Assembly (NCBI GenBank): GCA_964490705.1
Contig: CAZBCG010000004.1
Coordinates: forward strand, 1-64,000
DNA from: Fodinibius sp964490705
GTDB lineage: Bacteria > Bacteroidota > Rhodothermia > Balneolales > Balneolaceae
DNA: 64,000 nucleotides
Direction of reading: 5' to 3'
The notes below the pieces were generated by a model that worked only from the letters and a program-made list of their open reading frames with translations, did no database searches and was not told the DNA's origin. The position numbers and the translations under genes are program-made. This document shows, piece after piece, positions 8,241-16,400 of this stretch. Position 1 is the first letter of the stretch; every line of letters begins with the position of its first letter.

Positions 8241-9302
8241 ATGACCTATGTAGGAATAGATCTTCACTCGAATAATATGGTAAATGTAGCGATTAACGGC
8301 AATGGAGAAGTGATCCGGGAGGCCAAGTTGCCGACGGCCACCCGAGCACTGGAGGATTTTTTCGGTTCATTTGACGGGCCTGTGAAAGTCGTCGTCGAAT
8401 GCACCAGCAACTGGTATTGGCTGTCGGACTGGTGTCGAGCCAATGGCGTGGATCTGACGCTGGCCCACTCAAAGATGGTCAAGGCGATCAGCTACGCCAA
8501 GGTAAAAACAGACAAAGTGGATGCGAAAACATTAGCAGAACTGCTCCGGGCGGACCTTATTCCGGAGGCCTACCAAGTACAACCCGACCGGCGGGAGCTG
8601 CGAGAGCTGACGCGCGGACGTCTTCGGCTGATCCAGTGGCGGGGCAAGCTGCAATCTACGCTGTGGAACCAGGCCATCAAGTACAACGTGAAGATCAACG
8701 GAAGTCAGTGGAGAGAATTGAAAAAGCTACAACAGTGGCTCCAGCCACAGTTGCCACCGGCAGCGAATTTGCAGATCCAGCTAATGCTCGAGCAAATCAG
8801 TCAGCTGCAGCAGCATATCCACCGGCTGGAGGAGGAGATTGAGAAGCAGATACCTTTCGAAGCCTCGGCCGAGCGACTGATGGCCGTGCCGGGCTTGGGG
8901 AAAGTAGGTGCCTGGACGATCTTGGCAGAGATTGGGGACATCAACCGATTCCCGAGTGCCAAGCAATTTACCAGTTATTGTCGGCTGGTACCGGGGGCCA
9001 AAGACAGTGGTGGGTCCCATCGGCATACCTCAGGCAACAAGGATGGGAACCGGTACCTGAGAGCGGCTTTCGGACAGGCCGCGGTTTCAGCCTACACCCA
9101 TTACAAGGTGGTGAAGAAATTTTATCGAAAGATTACCCGGCGGAGTGGTCGTCCTGTGGCACGAGCCGTGGTCGCCAAGGAATTGGCCAAAGGCGTCTGG
9201 CATATGCTGACAAAAGACGAAGAATATAAAGGATTTAAGGGGCAGCCCGTCAGGGCGGCCTCGCAAACCTGCTGGCCCCAACCGATAAGCCCGTTTACCT
9301 AA
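8241..9302 (+). CDS. IS110-family transposase
   Basis: 353 residues. The N-terminal DEDD RuvC-like domain has Asp7 in YVGIDLHS, Glu53 in VVECTSNW, and Asp91/Asp94 in TDKVDAKT. A coiled-coil linker lies around residues 165-205. The C-terminal Transposase_20 domain (MAVPGLGKVGAWTILAEIGD) is followed by GAKDSGGSHRH with the conserved serine region of these recombinases. Strong ribosome-binding site AAGGAGG lies just before the ATG at 8241. The frame is intact and the family length normal, so the element may be active. Members of this family act with a structured RNA encoded by the element itself. Confidence 0.93.
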   Translation: MTYVGIDLHSNNMVNVAINGNGEVIREAKLPTATRALEDFFGSFDGPVKVVVECTSNWYWLSDWCRANGVDLTLAHSKMVKAISYAKVKTDKVDAKTLAELLRADLIPEAYQVQPDRRELRELTRGRLRLIQWRGKLQSTLWNQAIKYNVKINGSQWRELKKLQQWLQPQLPPAANLQIQLMLEQISQLQQHIHRLEEEIEKQIPFEASAERLMAVPGLGKVGAWTILAEIGDINRFPSAKQFTSYCRLVPGAKDSGGSHRHTSGNKDGNRYLRAAFGQAAVSAYTHYKVVKKFYRKITRRSGRPVARAVVAKELAKGVWHMLTKDEEYKGFKGQPVRAASQTCWPQPISPFT

Positions 9303-9569
9303 CCGGGACACGTTACGTAAGCCCGTGCGCGGGATTGGGACATCGGTTGGCTGGCCGGTTAAAGATCTGGGATAGTGGCTCGATTTGAGCTACAGCTTCT
9401 GCCCATTGGCGGAAGATAAGCCCGTAAAGGGGTTTGGATGCCGGCAGGTAATCCGAGCTTGATCAGCGACACCGGTTGCCAGTTAAAGGTTTGAAACAAG
9501 GATTTATTGAAATGCTGTAGCTAGATGTAGGTGAGGACTGTCTGCTTGACATTTTCCTTTTTAAAGGGG
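9303..9569 (+). ncRNA. Candidate IS guide (bridge/seek) RNA region
   Basis: A non-coding 3' end of the IS, with short inverted repeats and no open frame of note. In IS1111-type elements the target-specifying RNA lies downstream of the transposase gene. TGCGCGGGAT at 9326-9335 is identical to the left target-IS junction at 8164-8173, as expected of a guide that copies the target. AAAGATC at 9362-9368 is the reverse complement of the first seven bases of the IS (8171-8177). Exact RNA ends are not determined. Confidence 0.5.
9528..9539. repeat. Right subterminal inverted repeat of the IS
   Basis: TAGGTGAGGACT, the inverted partner of 8188-8199. Confidence 0.65.
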
Positions 9570-9596
9570 TTAGGGAAACGATAATACTTTTCGAAT

Positions 9597-9624
9597 TTTG
9601 GCGTTGGATATTTGGAAATATAAT
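9597..9624 (+). promoter_or_regulatory. Probable promoter of the AbrB-Doc cassette
   Basis: A TTTGGC element (9597-9602), a 16-bp spacer and TATAAT (9619-9624) lie immediately before the 20-bp palindrome. A cassette-borne promoter is usual for TA cassettes lying opposite to the array. Confidence 0.5.
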
Positions 9625-9627
9625 TAT

Positions 9628-9647
9628 AACATTGTTATAACAATGTT
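9628..9647. promoter_or_regulatory. Perfect 20-bp palindromic operator
   Basis: AACATTGTTATAACAATGTT is a perfect palindrome 19 bp before the antitoxin start codon and directly after the -10 box. This is the expected place for autorepression by the AbrB-type antitoxin or antitoxin-toxin complex. Confidence 0.65.
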
Positions 9648-9666
9648 TAAGTAAAAGTGAACCGCT

Positions 9667-9888
9667 ATGGAAACTAAAATTAGAAAAATTGGAAATAGTT
9701 TGGGCGTAACCCTTCCTAAGCAATTGATAGACGAACTCCACCTTAAAAGAGGTGACAAATTAACTATCGAAAAAAATGGTCCTAATTTAGAACTCAAACC
9801 AATGGATCCCGAATTCGAAGAATGGGCAGAAGCCTATCGCCAGGCAAATACCGATTACAAAGAGGTGTTGAAAGAATTGGCGAAATGA
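9667..9888 (+). CDS. AbrB/MazE-family antitoxin
   Basis: 73 residues forming a swapped-hairpin SpoVT-AbrB domain in 1-48: METKIRKIGNSLGVTLPKQL then IDELHLKRGDKLTIEK. The C-terminal tail (EFEEWAEAYRQANTDYKEVL) is acidic and probably disordered until it binds the toxin. It neutralises the Doc protein encoded next and binds the palindrome upstream. Its stop overlaps the toxin start (ATGA at 9885-9888), so the two are translationally coupled. In the classical P1 pair the antitoxin is Phd; here an AbrB-type antitoxin is used, a combination known from chromosomes. Confidence 0.88.
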   Translation: METKIRKIGNSLGVTLPKQLIDELHLKRGDKLTIEKNGPNLELKPMDPEFEEWAEAYRQANTDYKEVLKELAK

Positions 9889-10274
9889 TAAAATTCTTAG
9901 ATAAAGAGACGGTTTTGGCTTTTCATCGGGATCAAATAAAAATCTATGGCGGCAAACAAGGAATTCGAGACGAAGGATTGTTGGAGTCGGCACTTGCTCA
10001 ACCACAAGCAACTTTTGGAGGAGAATATGTGCACGATAGTATTTTCCATATGGCAGCCGTTTATGGATTTTATATTTGTAAGAATCATCCATTCTTCGAC
10101 GGAAACAAGAGAACAGCATTAGTAGCGATTTATACCTTTCTATACGTCAATGGCTATCGCCTGCAAGCAGATAAAAAAAGTATATATGCTGTGATGATTG
10201 ATTTAGCGAATGGAAAACTTGAGAAAGAAGAGTTAGCTCAATTCTTGGAGAAGAATACCAAAGAGAGGAAGTAG
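9885..10274 (+). CDS. doc: Doc/Fic-family toxin
   Basis: 129 residues. The Fic motif HPFFDGNKR is at 68-76 with the catalytic His68, as in Doc kinases that phosphorylate elongation factor Tu. The N-terminus FLDKETVLAFHRDQIKIYGG is characteristic of Doc. I chose the ATG at 9885, which overlaps the antitoxin stop; the frame is open to an ATG at 9822, but that extension lies inside the antitoxin gene and has no family similarity. Motif residues are all present, so the toxin should be functional. It is carried as a reversed cassette in the attC cluster, where TA modules are thought to stabilise arrays. Confidence 0.9.
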   Translation: MIKFLDKETVLAFHRDQIKIYGGKQGIRDEGLLESALAQPQATFGGEYVHDSIFHMAAVYGFYICKNHPFFDGNKRTALVAIYTFLYVNGYRLQADKKSIYAVMIDLANGKLEKEELAQFLEKNTKERK

Positions 10275-10313
10275 CGCAAGTTTATAGCTCGTTTACCAAA
10301 CGACCTTGCGCTA
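10272..10313. repeat. Compound hairpin after doc
   Basis: TAGCGCAAG (10272-10280) pairs with CTTGCGCTA (10305-10313), and inside it TCGTTT pairs with AAACGA around ACC. The stop of doc lies in the left arm (TAG at 10272-10274). It overlaps the outer end of attC-3. It may end the doc transcript, though there is no T-run. Confidence 0.5.
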
Positions 10314-10452
10314 AAGGTGCGTGCAAAACAGCGCTGAATTTGTTTTAAAATGTACTTCTAAACTGACAAAATCGAAACTGGCAACCAGGGCGCCTGTCCT
10401 CCGAAGCCTTGGCGTAGGAGGGAGGCACATCCGCGTTAATGGCGGGCTAGGC
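10295..10452 (-). repeat. attC-3 (degenerate)
   Basis: Plus strand: ACCAAACGACCTTGCGCTAA at the left end and CATCCGCGTTAATGGCGGGC then TAGGC at the right end. The arms align with attC-2 and attC-4, but the outer box reads GCTAGGC instead of GTTAGGC. The stop codon of the kinase gene lies in this box. The altered crossover triplet may weaken recombination. Confidence 0.6.
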
Positions 10453-10947
10453 ATTCGTATCAATTGCTTGTTCTAATTCATTTTGACTTTCCGTTATTGA
10501 CTTATTTGCGGTATCGATAATAATTCGTTGTCTCGTCCAGGTTTTGTAATCACGATTAATAACATCTTTCCAAGTGGGTAATTGCAAACCTTCGACATCA
10601 GAGATGCGTGATTCAACTCTTCTTTTATGTTCCTCTTTGTCTGAACATATAATTTCAATTTCACAATATGGACTGTCAGCTTTGTTAGCAACGTTTCTCC
10701 AGGCTTCTCGCGTAATAGGCAGGGGATTAACCGAATCAGCTACTACGGATAATCCCAATTTCAAATTATCCAATGCTATTTTGTAAGCGATTTCATATCC
10801 CTGTCCTTCAGCTATTTCGAGCCCATTGTTTTTTAAGGACTGTTCTATTGAGTCGATCCGCAAATATACAGCACCAACTTTATTTGCAAGATATTTTGAA
10901 AGTTCTGACTTGCCTGTTGCGGGTAAGCCACTAAAAATATAGAGCAA
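10447..10947 (-). CDS. P-loop kinase-like AAA ATPase (cassette gene)
   Basis: 166 residues. Walker A GLPATGKS is at 7-14, followed by an LRIDSIEQ segment at 30-37 and VVADSVNPLP at about 68-77, the order found in small-molecule kinases of the zeta-toxin/phosphotransferase group. An arginine-rich lid (HKRRVESRISD) is at about 107-117. The substrate is unknown. The start is TTG (complement of 10945-10947), close to the cassette border at 10982, and the stop lies inside attC-3, so the gene fills its cassette. A resistance or nucleotide/sugar kinase role is possible; nothing in the sequence decides. Confidence 0.75.
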   Translation of the reverse strand: MLYIFSGLPATGKSELSKYLANKVGAVYLRIDSIEQSLKNNGLEIAEGQGYEIAYKIALDNLKLGLSVVADSVNPLPITREAWRNVANKADSPYCEIEIICSDKEEHKRRVESRISDVEGLQLPTWKDVINRDYKTWTRQRIIIDTANKSITESQNELEQAIDTNA

Positions 10948-10981
10948 GTTTTTCTGAGTTATTTATATTTTTGTTTCGAAT

Positions 10982-11111
10982 GCCTAACGACATTATGCAT
11001 AAACCGGCGCACATACTGTTGCTAATTCAATTTCCAGTTTACTATTTGGTGATAAGAAAACAAAACGGGCAAGGGAGGGGAGGCAGGTCCGCGTCAATGC
11101 GCGGGTTATAC
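10982..11111 (-). repeat. attC-2
   Basis: 130 bp with outer boxes GCCTAAC (10982-10988) and GTTATAC (11105-11111), and inner arms CGACATTATGCATAAACCGG and GGTCCGCGTCAATGCGCGGG. It is the least degenerate of the four sites and the reference used here for the family. Confidence 0.75.
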
Positions 11112-11123
11112 AACTAATCGTTC

Positions 11124-12233
11124 TTATTCAAAAACTTGGTAATAATTATCTAATGCATTTATCCACTTATTAAGATCATTCAGAAATCCATTGTATTCTT
11201 GTCTGCTTACTTTTGAGGCGTTATCAATATCATATCCGCTTTTATCACCCACAAGGTTAACTATGATGTATGTTTTTTCATCGTCATTGCCAATATAATA
11301 TTCCCCTCCCAATTTAACTTTGGCCCATTGACTCGTAGAAATTGGATTTTCAAAATTAGGATCTTTAGGTAGGGCATACTCTGCAGTTTTAATTAGATCA
11401 ACTACGGCATGCAAAATTCGGGGATTCGATATTCTCTCAATATTTGATTCGCCAATGCTTAGTCCTTGATTTGGACGTGACTTTGACCCAGATGGTGAAT
11501 AAAAATTAATTACATATGGAAGTGATGGTCCAAGAAAACTATTACCCTTAATAAATAAATTGTAGTAATTATTCTTCTTCTCAGGATTAACAGCTTTTAC
11601 TCTTGGAGTTACTTCACCATAGCCAGGTAATTTACTCAATAAGAGTTGTGTCGTTGATGTTATTCTATTTGAAACATCAACGCTGTTACTTTTCCATGTC
11701 GATTCCCCTGTCCATACGATTTGATCATTTTGAATAATTGAAAAACCAAGAGTATGTCGGTAAGCAGTTTGTGTAGATACCTCGGCTTGACTTGCAGATT
11801 GATTGCTTGATGTTTGTTCGGCAACTGCCAAAGCTGCTAAAACACCATACCCAGAACCACTTGCACTTTCCTGATATGAACTTTGAAAAGATGATACTTC
11901 GGTTTGCATGACTTGTACATCTTCGGACTGATACTCAACATTCAGAACGTAGTCAGCATCATTTTTGCTACTAATAATTTCAAAATTTCTTCGGACTAAC
12001 TGGTTCTTAATAACATTGTAAACTGAATTATCCATTAAAGGATTATCTATTAATAAATGCTCTTCATCACCTGAAACATTAATGTAAATACTGGAACCTG
12101 GCTCTACTGATTGTGCTTGACCTAAAGTTCTAGTCCAGGGACGGGGTGCTTGGACTTGTGGAGTGGTAGCACACGATGTGAATAGAGCAATTACAAAAAT
12201 AGTAGCAAAAAATTTGATGAATTGAGAATTCAT
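11124..12233 (-). CDS. Lipoprotein of unknown function (cassette gene)
   Basis: 369 residues. The lipoprotein signal FFATIFVIALFTSCATTP has its lipid-bearing cysteine at about residue 21. The N-terminal 200 residues resemble the general plan of DUF4136-like outer-membrane lipoproteins (a beta-rich domain with DADYVLNVEYQS and an alanine- and serine-rich loop with VLAALAVAEQ). The C-terminal 150 residues (GGEYYIGNDDEKTYIIVNLV) are not recognised. The stop lies 13 bp from attC-2 and the start about 34 bp inside the border of attC-1, so it is a complete single-gene cassette. Lipoprotein cassettes of this size with no known function are common cargo of chromosomal arrays. Confidence 0.7.
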   Translation of the reverse strand: MNSQFIKFFATIFVIALFTSCATTPQVQAPRPWTRTLGQAQSVEPGSSIYINVSGDEEHLLIDNPLMDNSVYNVIKNQLVRRNFEIISSKNDADYVLNVEYQSEDVQVMQTEVSSFQSSYQESASGSGYGVLAALAVAEQTSSNQSASQAEVSTQTAYRHTLGFSIIQNDQIVWTGESTWKSNSVDVSNRITSTTQLLLSKLPGYGEVTPRVKAVNPEKKNNYYNLFIKGNSFLGPSLPYVINFYSPSGSKSRPNQGLSIGESNIERISNPRILHAVVDLIKTAEYALPKDPNFENPISTSQWAKVKLGGEYYIGNDDEKTYIIVNLVGDKSGYDIDNASKVSRQEYNGFLNDLNKWINALDNYYQVFE

Positions 12234-12266
12234 GAATAGGTAATATTTAAATTTCGATGATTAATT

Positions 12267-12413
12267 ATATAACGACAGTGCGCATAACCGGCGCACGGAT
12301 TAAAGTTGATTTTGCAACTAACTAAAGATGAGCTTCAAAACCAAGGCTGGCAAAGAATTGGCGAGGTGCGCCTGCCCCGTTCTACGGGGTCCGCGTTAGT
12401 GCACGAGTTAGCA
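12267..12413 (-). repeat. attC-1
   Basis: 147 bp. ATATAACGACAGTGCGCATA then ACCGGCGCAC at the left arm and TCCGCGTTAGTGCACGAGTT then AGCA at the right arm. TAAC, GTGC and a second TAAC recur in the same spacing in both arms. It shares CCCGTTCTACGGGGTCCG with attC-4. Confidence 0.7.
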
Positions 12414-12415
12414 GG

Positions 12416-13129
12416 CTAAATAAGTGTTGATTGAACTAAATTAAGCCCATTTTGCCAGCAAATTTTCTCAATTTTAGATCTATACTTGTCATCTGCTAGA
12501 GGTGATATTCTTACTTCTGTAATTAAATCTTCTAAACTAATTTTTATATCAAAATGATCAGGCTTATCAGTCCAAAGGGGAGTATCAATTAAAATAGCTC
12601 TGATTTCTTTTTCATTAGAAAACTCTTTTGGCTTTCTACTGTATTGACGAATTGTATTTAAGGGGCCCAGCAATTCTTTATAATCAAAATAATGAGTTTC
12701 TGAAATATAAATATCAAACTCAGTTGGAGAATTATTAAAACATATCTGAAGGTTTTCAACTGAAGATTTAATTACAACTCCATTTTTTTTAGACAAAAAT
12801 TCCCCCCACATATAATCATGTTCCTGTTCAGCTGCCATCCAACAGGATATAAAAACTGCCTTATCGATAATTGAACGTTTACTACAGAAGTCTTCGAAAT
12901 CTTTAGTGGGATTTTCTTGATTAGGGTTATAAAGTTGTCTGCGTATGCCTTCTAAATCATGTTGTGTGAGTAATCCTTCTTTGAATTCAGTTGGAAACTT
13001 AGATACTTGTCTGAAATAGATAGATTTTTCCTCGACTAAATATTTAAATTTATAGGGGTCAAGATATCTCCATATCTTAGTTTCCTTTTTAGGAGTTATA
13101 TAAAAACCATCAAATTCTGAATATGGCAT
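12416..13129 (-). CDS. DUF2971 protein (cassette gene)
   Basis: 237 residues with the DUF2971 pattern: IWRYLDPYKFKYLVEEKSIY then FRQVSKFPTEFKEG near the N-terminus, VFISCWMAAEQEHDYMWGEF and KNGVVIKSS in the middle, and a C-terminal LEDLITEVRISPLA helix-strand. The family is widespread in mobile regions and is often suspected of a defence role, but its activity is unknown. The stop lies 2 bp from attC-1 and the ATG 20 bp from GTTGGCAGGC (minus strand, 13146-13155), the probable cassette border. This is typical close packing of a cassette gene. Confidence 0.75.
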   Translation of the reverse strand: MPYSEFDGFYITPKKETKIWRYLDPYKFKYLVEEKSIYFRQVSKFPTEFKEGLLTQHDLEGIRRQLYNPNQENPTKDFEDFCSKRSIIDKAVFISCWMAAEQEHDYMWGEFLSKKNGVVIKSSVENLQICFNNSPTEFDIYISETHYFDYKELLGPLNTIRQYSRKPKEFSNEKEIRAILIDTPLWTDKPDHFDIKISLEDLITEVRISPLADDKYRSKIEKICWQNGLNLVQSTLI

Positions 13130-13408
13130 AATTAGATTTTTATAAGCCTGCCAACCTATAATTATACAAAAGTGCTATTGTTGTAATTATATTATCACAA
13201 TATTTCTATAGTTGTAAAAAAGCGGTTTAAATCCAAATAGTCCATTATTGCCGGGTGTTATTTAAAAAAAGAATTGATACAACACGTTGGCATGTCATCG
13301 TATTCCCACAGTATTAAAATCTGTCCGCTTTGGGTTTACTTTATCCCGCTTTTTTCGGTTTTTGCTATCACTTGGAAACGGCCATATTTCATATCGATTG
13401 AGGGGGCG

Positions 13409-16400
13409 ATGCTCAACCTTTATTACAGCACACAATTAGAAGATCTGGCAGATCAACTGCTGCTGGAGCTGGAAAAGAATGAGCGTGAAAATTTGCTGCA
13501 GCCGGAAATTTTTGTGGTGCAAAATCACGGCATCGGCCAGTGGCTTTCGCTCTATATGGCCCGAAAAGAGGGCATTTCTGCCAATCTAAAGTTTGAGTTC
13601 CCCTCCGAGCGCATCTGGAGCCTCATCCGCCTCATGGATGATAACATTCCCCAGACCTTGCCGTCTGATCGCGGACCCATGACGTGGACGTTGATGAAGT
13701 TTTTTCGTGATGATGCGTTTTTGGACGAGTTTGAGAATTTGCGGTATTACATTCAGGATGAGGATCCACAGCAGCGGGCGCTGCGCAGCTGGAAGCTAAG
13801 TTCTAAAATTGCCGACGTATTTGATCAGTACCTGGTTTATCGTCCCGATATGATTTTGGGATGGGAAGAGCGAAAGCTCCAGACCAGTGAAGAGGCAGAG
13901 CGCTGGCAGTTGCAGTTGTGGAATCGACTCATCGATTACTGGGAAAAACACCATGATAAAGACAACATTCACCGCGCCCGATTGCAGCAGAAATTGTTGG
14001 ATCAGCTTGGGAATGGGAAATTAGATAGAGAGGCGCTTCCAGAACGCATTTCGGTGTTTGGTGTCTCATCGCTGCCGCCCATATCTATTGAAATCCTAAC
14101 TGAGCTCTCGGAGCTCATCCCGGTCAATTTTTATCAGCTGAGTGTAGATCCCAATGTCAATGACAGTGATAATTTCCAGAATCCGCTGTTGCAGTCGCTG
14201 GGCAGGGAGGGGGCAGCGTTTATGTCACTGTTTTCTGATCGGGTTGACGTAGAGTTTCAGTCGGTCAAAGCCACTGCGAATCCCGATAGTTCTTCGGTCT
14301 TCAACGAGATTCAATCTGATCTGAAGCAGGATACAGTGCCTTCGGATTCGGCCTTAAATGTACCGGCCGTGGATTCCTCTATCCAGGTGCATTCCTGCCA
14401 CAGTCCCATGCGCGAGGTGGAGGTGCTGTACGATCAGCTGCTGGCCGTGTTGGATGAAAACCCTGAACTCAATCCGGATGATATTCTCATCATGACCCCG
14501 GATATTGAGACTTATGCGCCGATGATCGAAGCGGTATTTGAGGCACCGGATGAGGGGCAGCCGGAAATTCCGTATAGCATTGCCGATCGCGGCATCCAGG
14601 GCGATCGTCCGGCCATCCAATCGTTTTTGAACATTCTGGAGCTGTGCGGAAGCCGGTTTAAGATTACCGATGTGCTTGATCTGCTGGACGCCAACCCCAT
14701 TCGCCAGGCGTTTGATTTTAGTGATGACGATCTGAATCGGCTGGAAAAGTGGATGCAGGACAACCGCATCCGCTGGGGCATCGACGGTACCTTTAAGCAG
14801 CAAATGAATCTGCCGAAAAGCGACCATTTTACCTGGAAATTTGGTCTCAATCGCATGTTGCTCGGCTATGCCATGAATCCCGATGACGACCATTTGTTTG
14901 AAAACATTTTTCCCTATGAGGAGATCGAAACCTCGGATGATGCTGTACTGGTGGGACGTTTTTCGCGATTTATGCAGGCCTTATTTCGGATTAATGCGAT
15001 GGTCGGTAAGGCAAAACCAGTATCCGAGTGGGAAAAAGAATTGGCACAAATACCGGAGATATTTCTTTCTGACAATCAGGATTATTATTGGGAGATTTCA
15101 AAAATTCGAGAGGCTTTGGGCCAGCTGTCCCGGCAAGCTGATTTGGCAGCATTTGATAAGGGTATTTCGTTTCAGGTGGTCCGGCTGTGGCTGCAAGAGC
15201 AGCTTAAAGAACAGGCTACCGGCGGTGGACGTCTGGGACGCGGGATTACATTTAGTTCGCTGATACCGATGCGGAGTATCCCATTCGAGATGATTGGCAT
15301 GATCGGGATGAATGAAGAGGCTTTTCCACGGTCTAAAATCCCCATTGAGTTTGATTTGATGCATCTTGATCCCCGGGACGGCGATCCGGTACAGGCCGCA
15401 GAAGATCGATACCTCTTTTTAGAAAATCTGATTTCTGCCCGCAGCCAGTTGTATTTTAGTTATGTGGGGCAGAGCAATCGACAGGATGCTGAGTTTCCGC
15501 CATCCGTGGTACTTACCGAATTGCTGGATTACCTGGAGGATTGCTATGGATTATCAACTCAGGATATTATTACTGAGCACCGTCTGCAGGCGTTCAGCTC
15601 CAAGTATTTTACGGATGATCAGCTGTTTACTTATTCAAGCACACAGCAAAAAATCAGTCAGCGTTTGGTGCAGGGCAATGATACGGCTCCTTCATTTATA
15701 GATTCTGATCTGTCGGAACCGGACGACGATTGGAAGCAGCTTTCTGTGGAGGATTTGATTTCCTTTTTCCAGCATCCGGCCAAATTTTTATTGCGCAAAC
15801 GGCTGGGCATTTACCTGCACGAAGAGGAAGTACTTACCGAAGATCGGGAACTGTTTGCCTTGGAGCGGCTCAATAAATACCGCGTTGAACAGGAGCTGCT
15901 GGAGCGATTTTTAAAAGAAGAGTCGCTTGAGAATTATGAACAAGTAATGCAGTCCCGTGATCTGCTTCCCGAGGGATGGAGCGGCCGGCAGGAATATCAA
16001 CAGAAAGCAACCGAGGCACGAGAATTTGGTGAGGCTATTCAGCAGCAATTGGATCAACAGCAGCTGGACGATCGCGAAGTGAATATCAAAATTAATGATT
16101 TTCACATCTCTGGTGTACTTACCGATGTTTTTACAGATCTACAATTGACGTATCGGTTTGGGGGAGCGCGTGCCAAAGATAAGATCGATTTCTGGATTCG
16201 GCATCTGTTGTTCCAGCTGGCTAAGCCGGATGGTCATCCCGGAAAGAGCCTGATGGTAAACTGGGATGATGCTACGCTACAGCAACGGAGGCTACAGCCC
16301 GTTGCGGATTCCCAAACCATATTAGCCGATCTTTTGGATTGGTATTGGCAGGGACTGCAGTATCCGCTCGATTTCTATTGCAAATCATCTTATGGCTATG

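Larger units (their letters stand above)
8171..9569 (+). mobile_element. IS110-family insertion sequence (IS1111-like) in an attC site
   Basis: About 1.4 kb, with one transposase gene, a short 5' flank (70 bp) and a long 3' non-coding part (267 bp). Subterminal inverted repeats AGTCCTCACTTA (8188-8199) and TAGGTGAGGACT (9528-9539) match at 11 of 12 positions. Both features are typical of the IS1111 subgroup. Joining the flanks (GCGCGG at 8165-8170 and GTTAGGG at 9570-9576) restores the attC end GCGCGGGTTA seen at 11101-11108, which fixes the borders to within a base or two. No target duplication is expected or seen. Confidence 0.78.
7940..13155 (-). mobile_element. Integron cassette cluster without integrase (CALIN)
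   Basis: Four related imperfect palindromes (7940-8170 plus 9570-9576, 10295-10452, 10982-11111, 12267-12413) alternate with single-gene or TA units. Read on the minus strand, each palindrome opens near CCGCGCATTRACGCGGACC and closes near GTGCGCCGGTTNATGC then GTCGTTAGGC. The outer bases of 10982-11111 are GCCTAAC and GTTATAC, and 7940-7946 is ACCTAAC, matching the RYYYAAC box; the partner GTTRRRY boxes are variably degenerate. Genes end within 2-15 bp of the palindromes, as integron cassettes do. Three cassette genes point the same way (minus) and the TA cassette is reversed with its own promoter. No tyrosine recombinase with an integrase-specific patch is encoded in the window. attC assignment is inferred from sequence pattern, not from folding software. 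Confidence 0.78.

Noticed and set aside
7940..13155. CRISPR-like array as explanation of the repeats
   Set aside because: The repeats are long imperfect palindromes separated by whole genes, without short uniform repeats or spacers and without cas genes.
13274..13408. 45-codon N-terminal extension of RecC
   Set aside because: The extension is unlike any RecC, and the conserved protein begins at the ATG at 13409 behind a purine-rich site.
14354..14893. 179-codon antisense frame inside recC
   Set aside because: It lies wholly within a conserved recC region and has no start context or family likeness.
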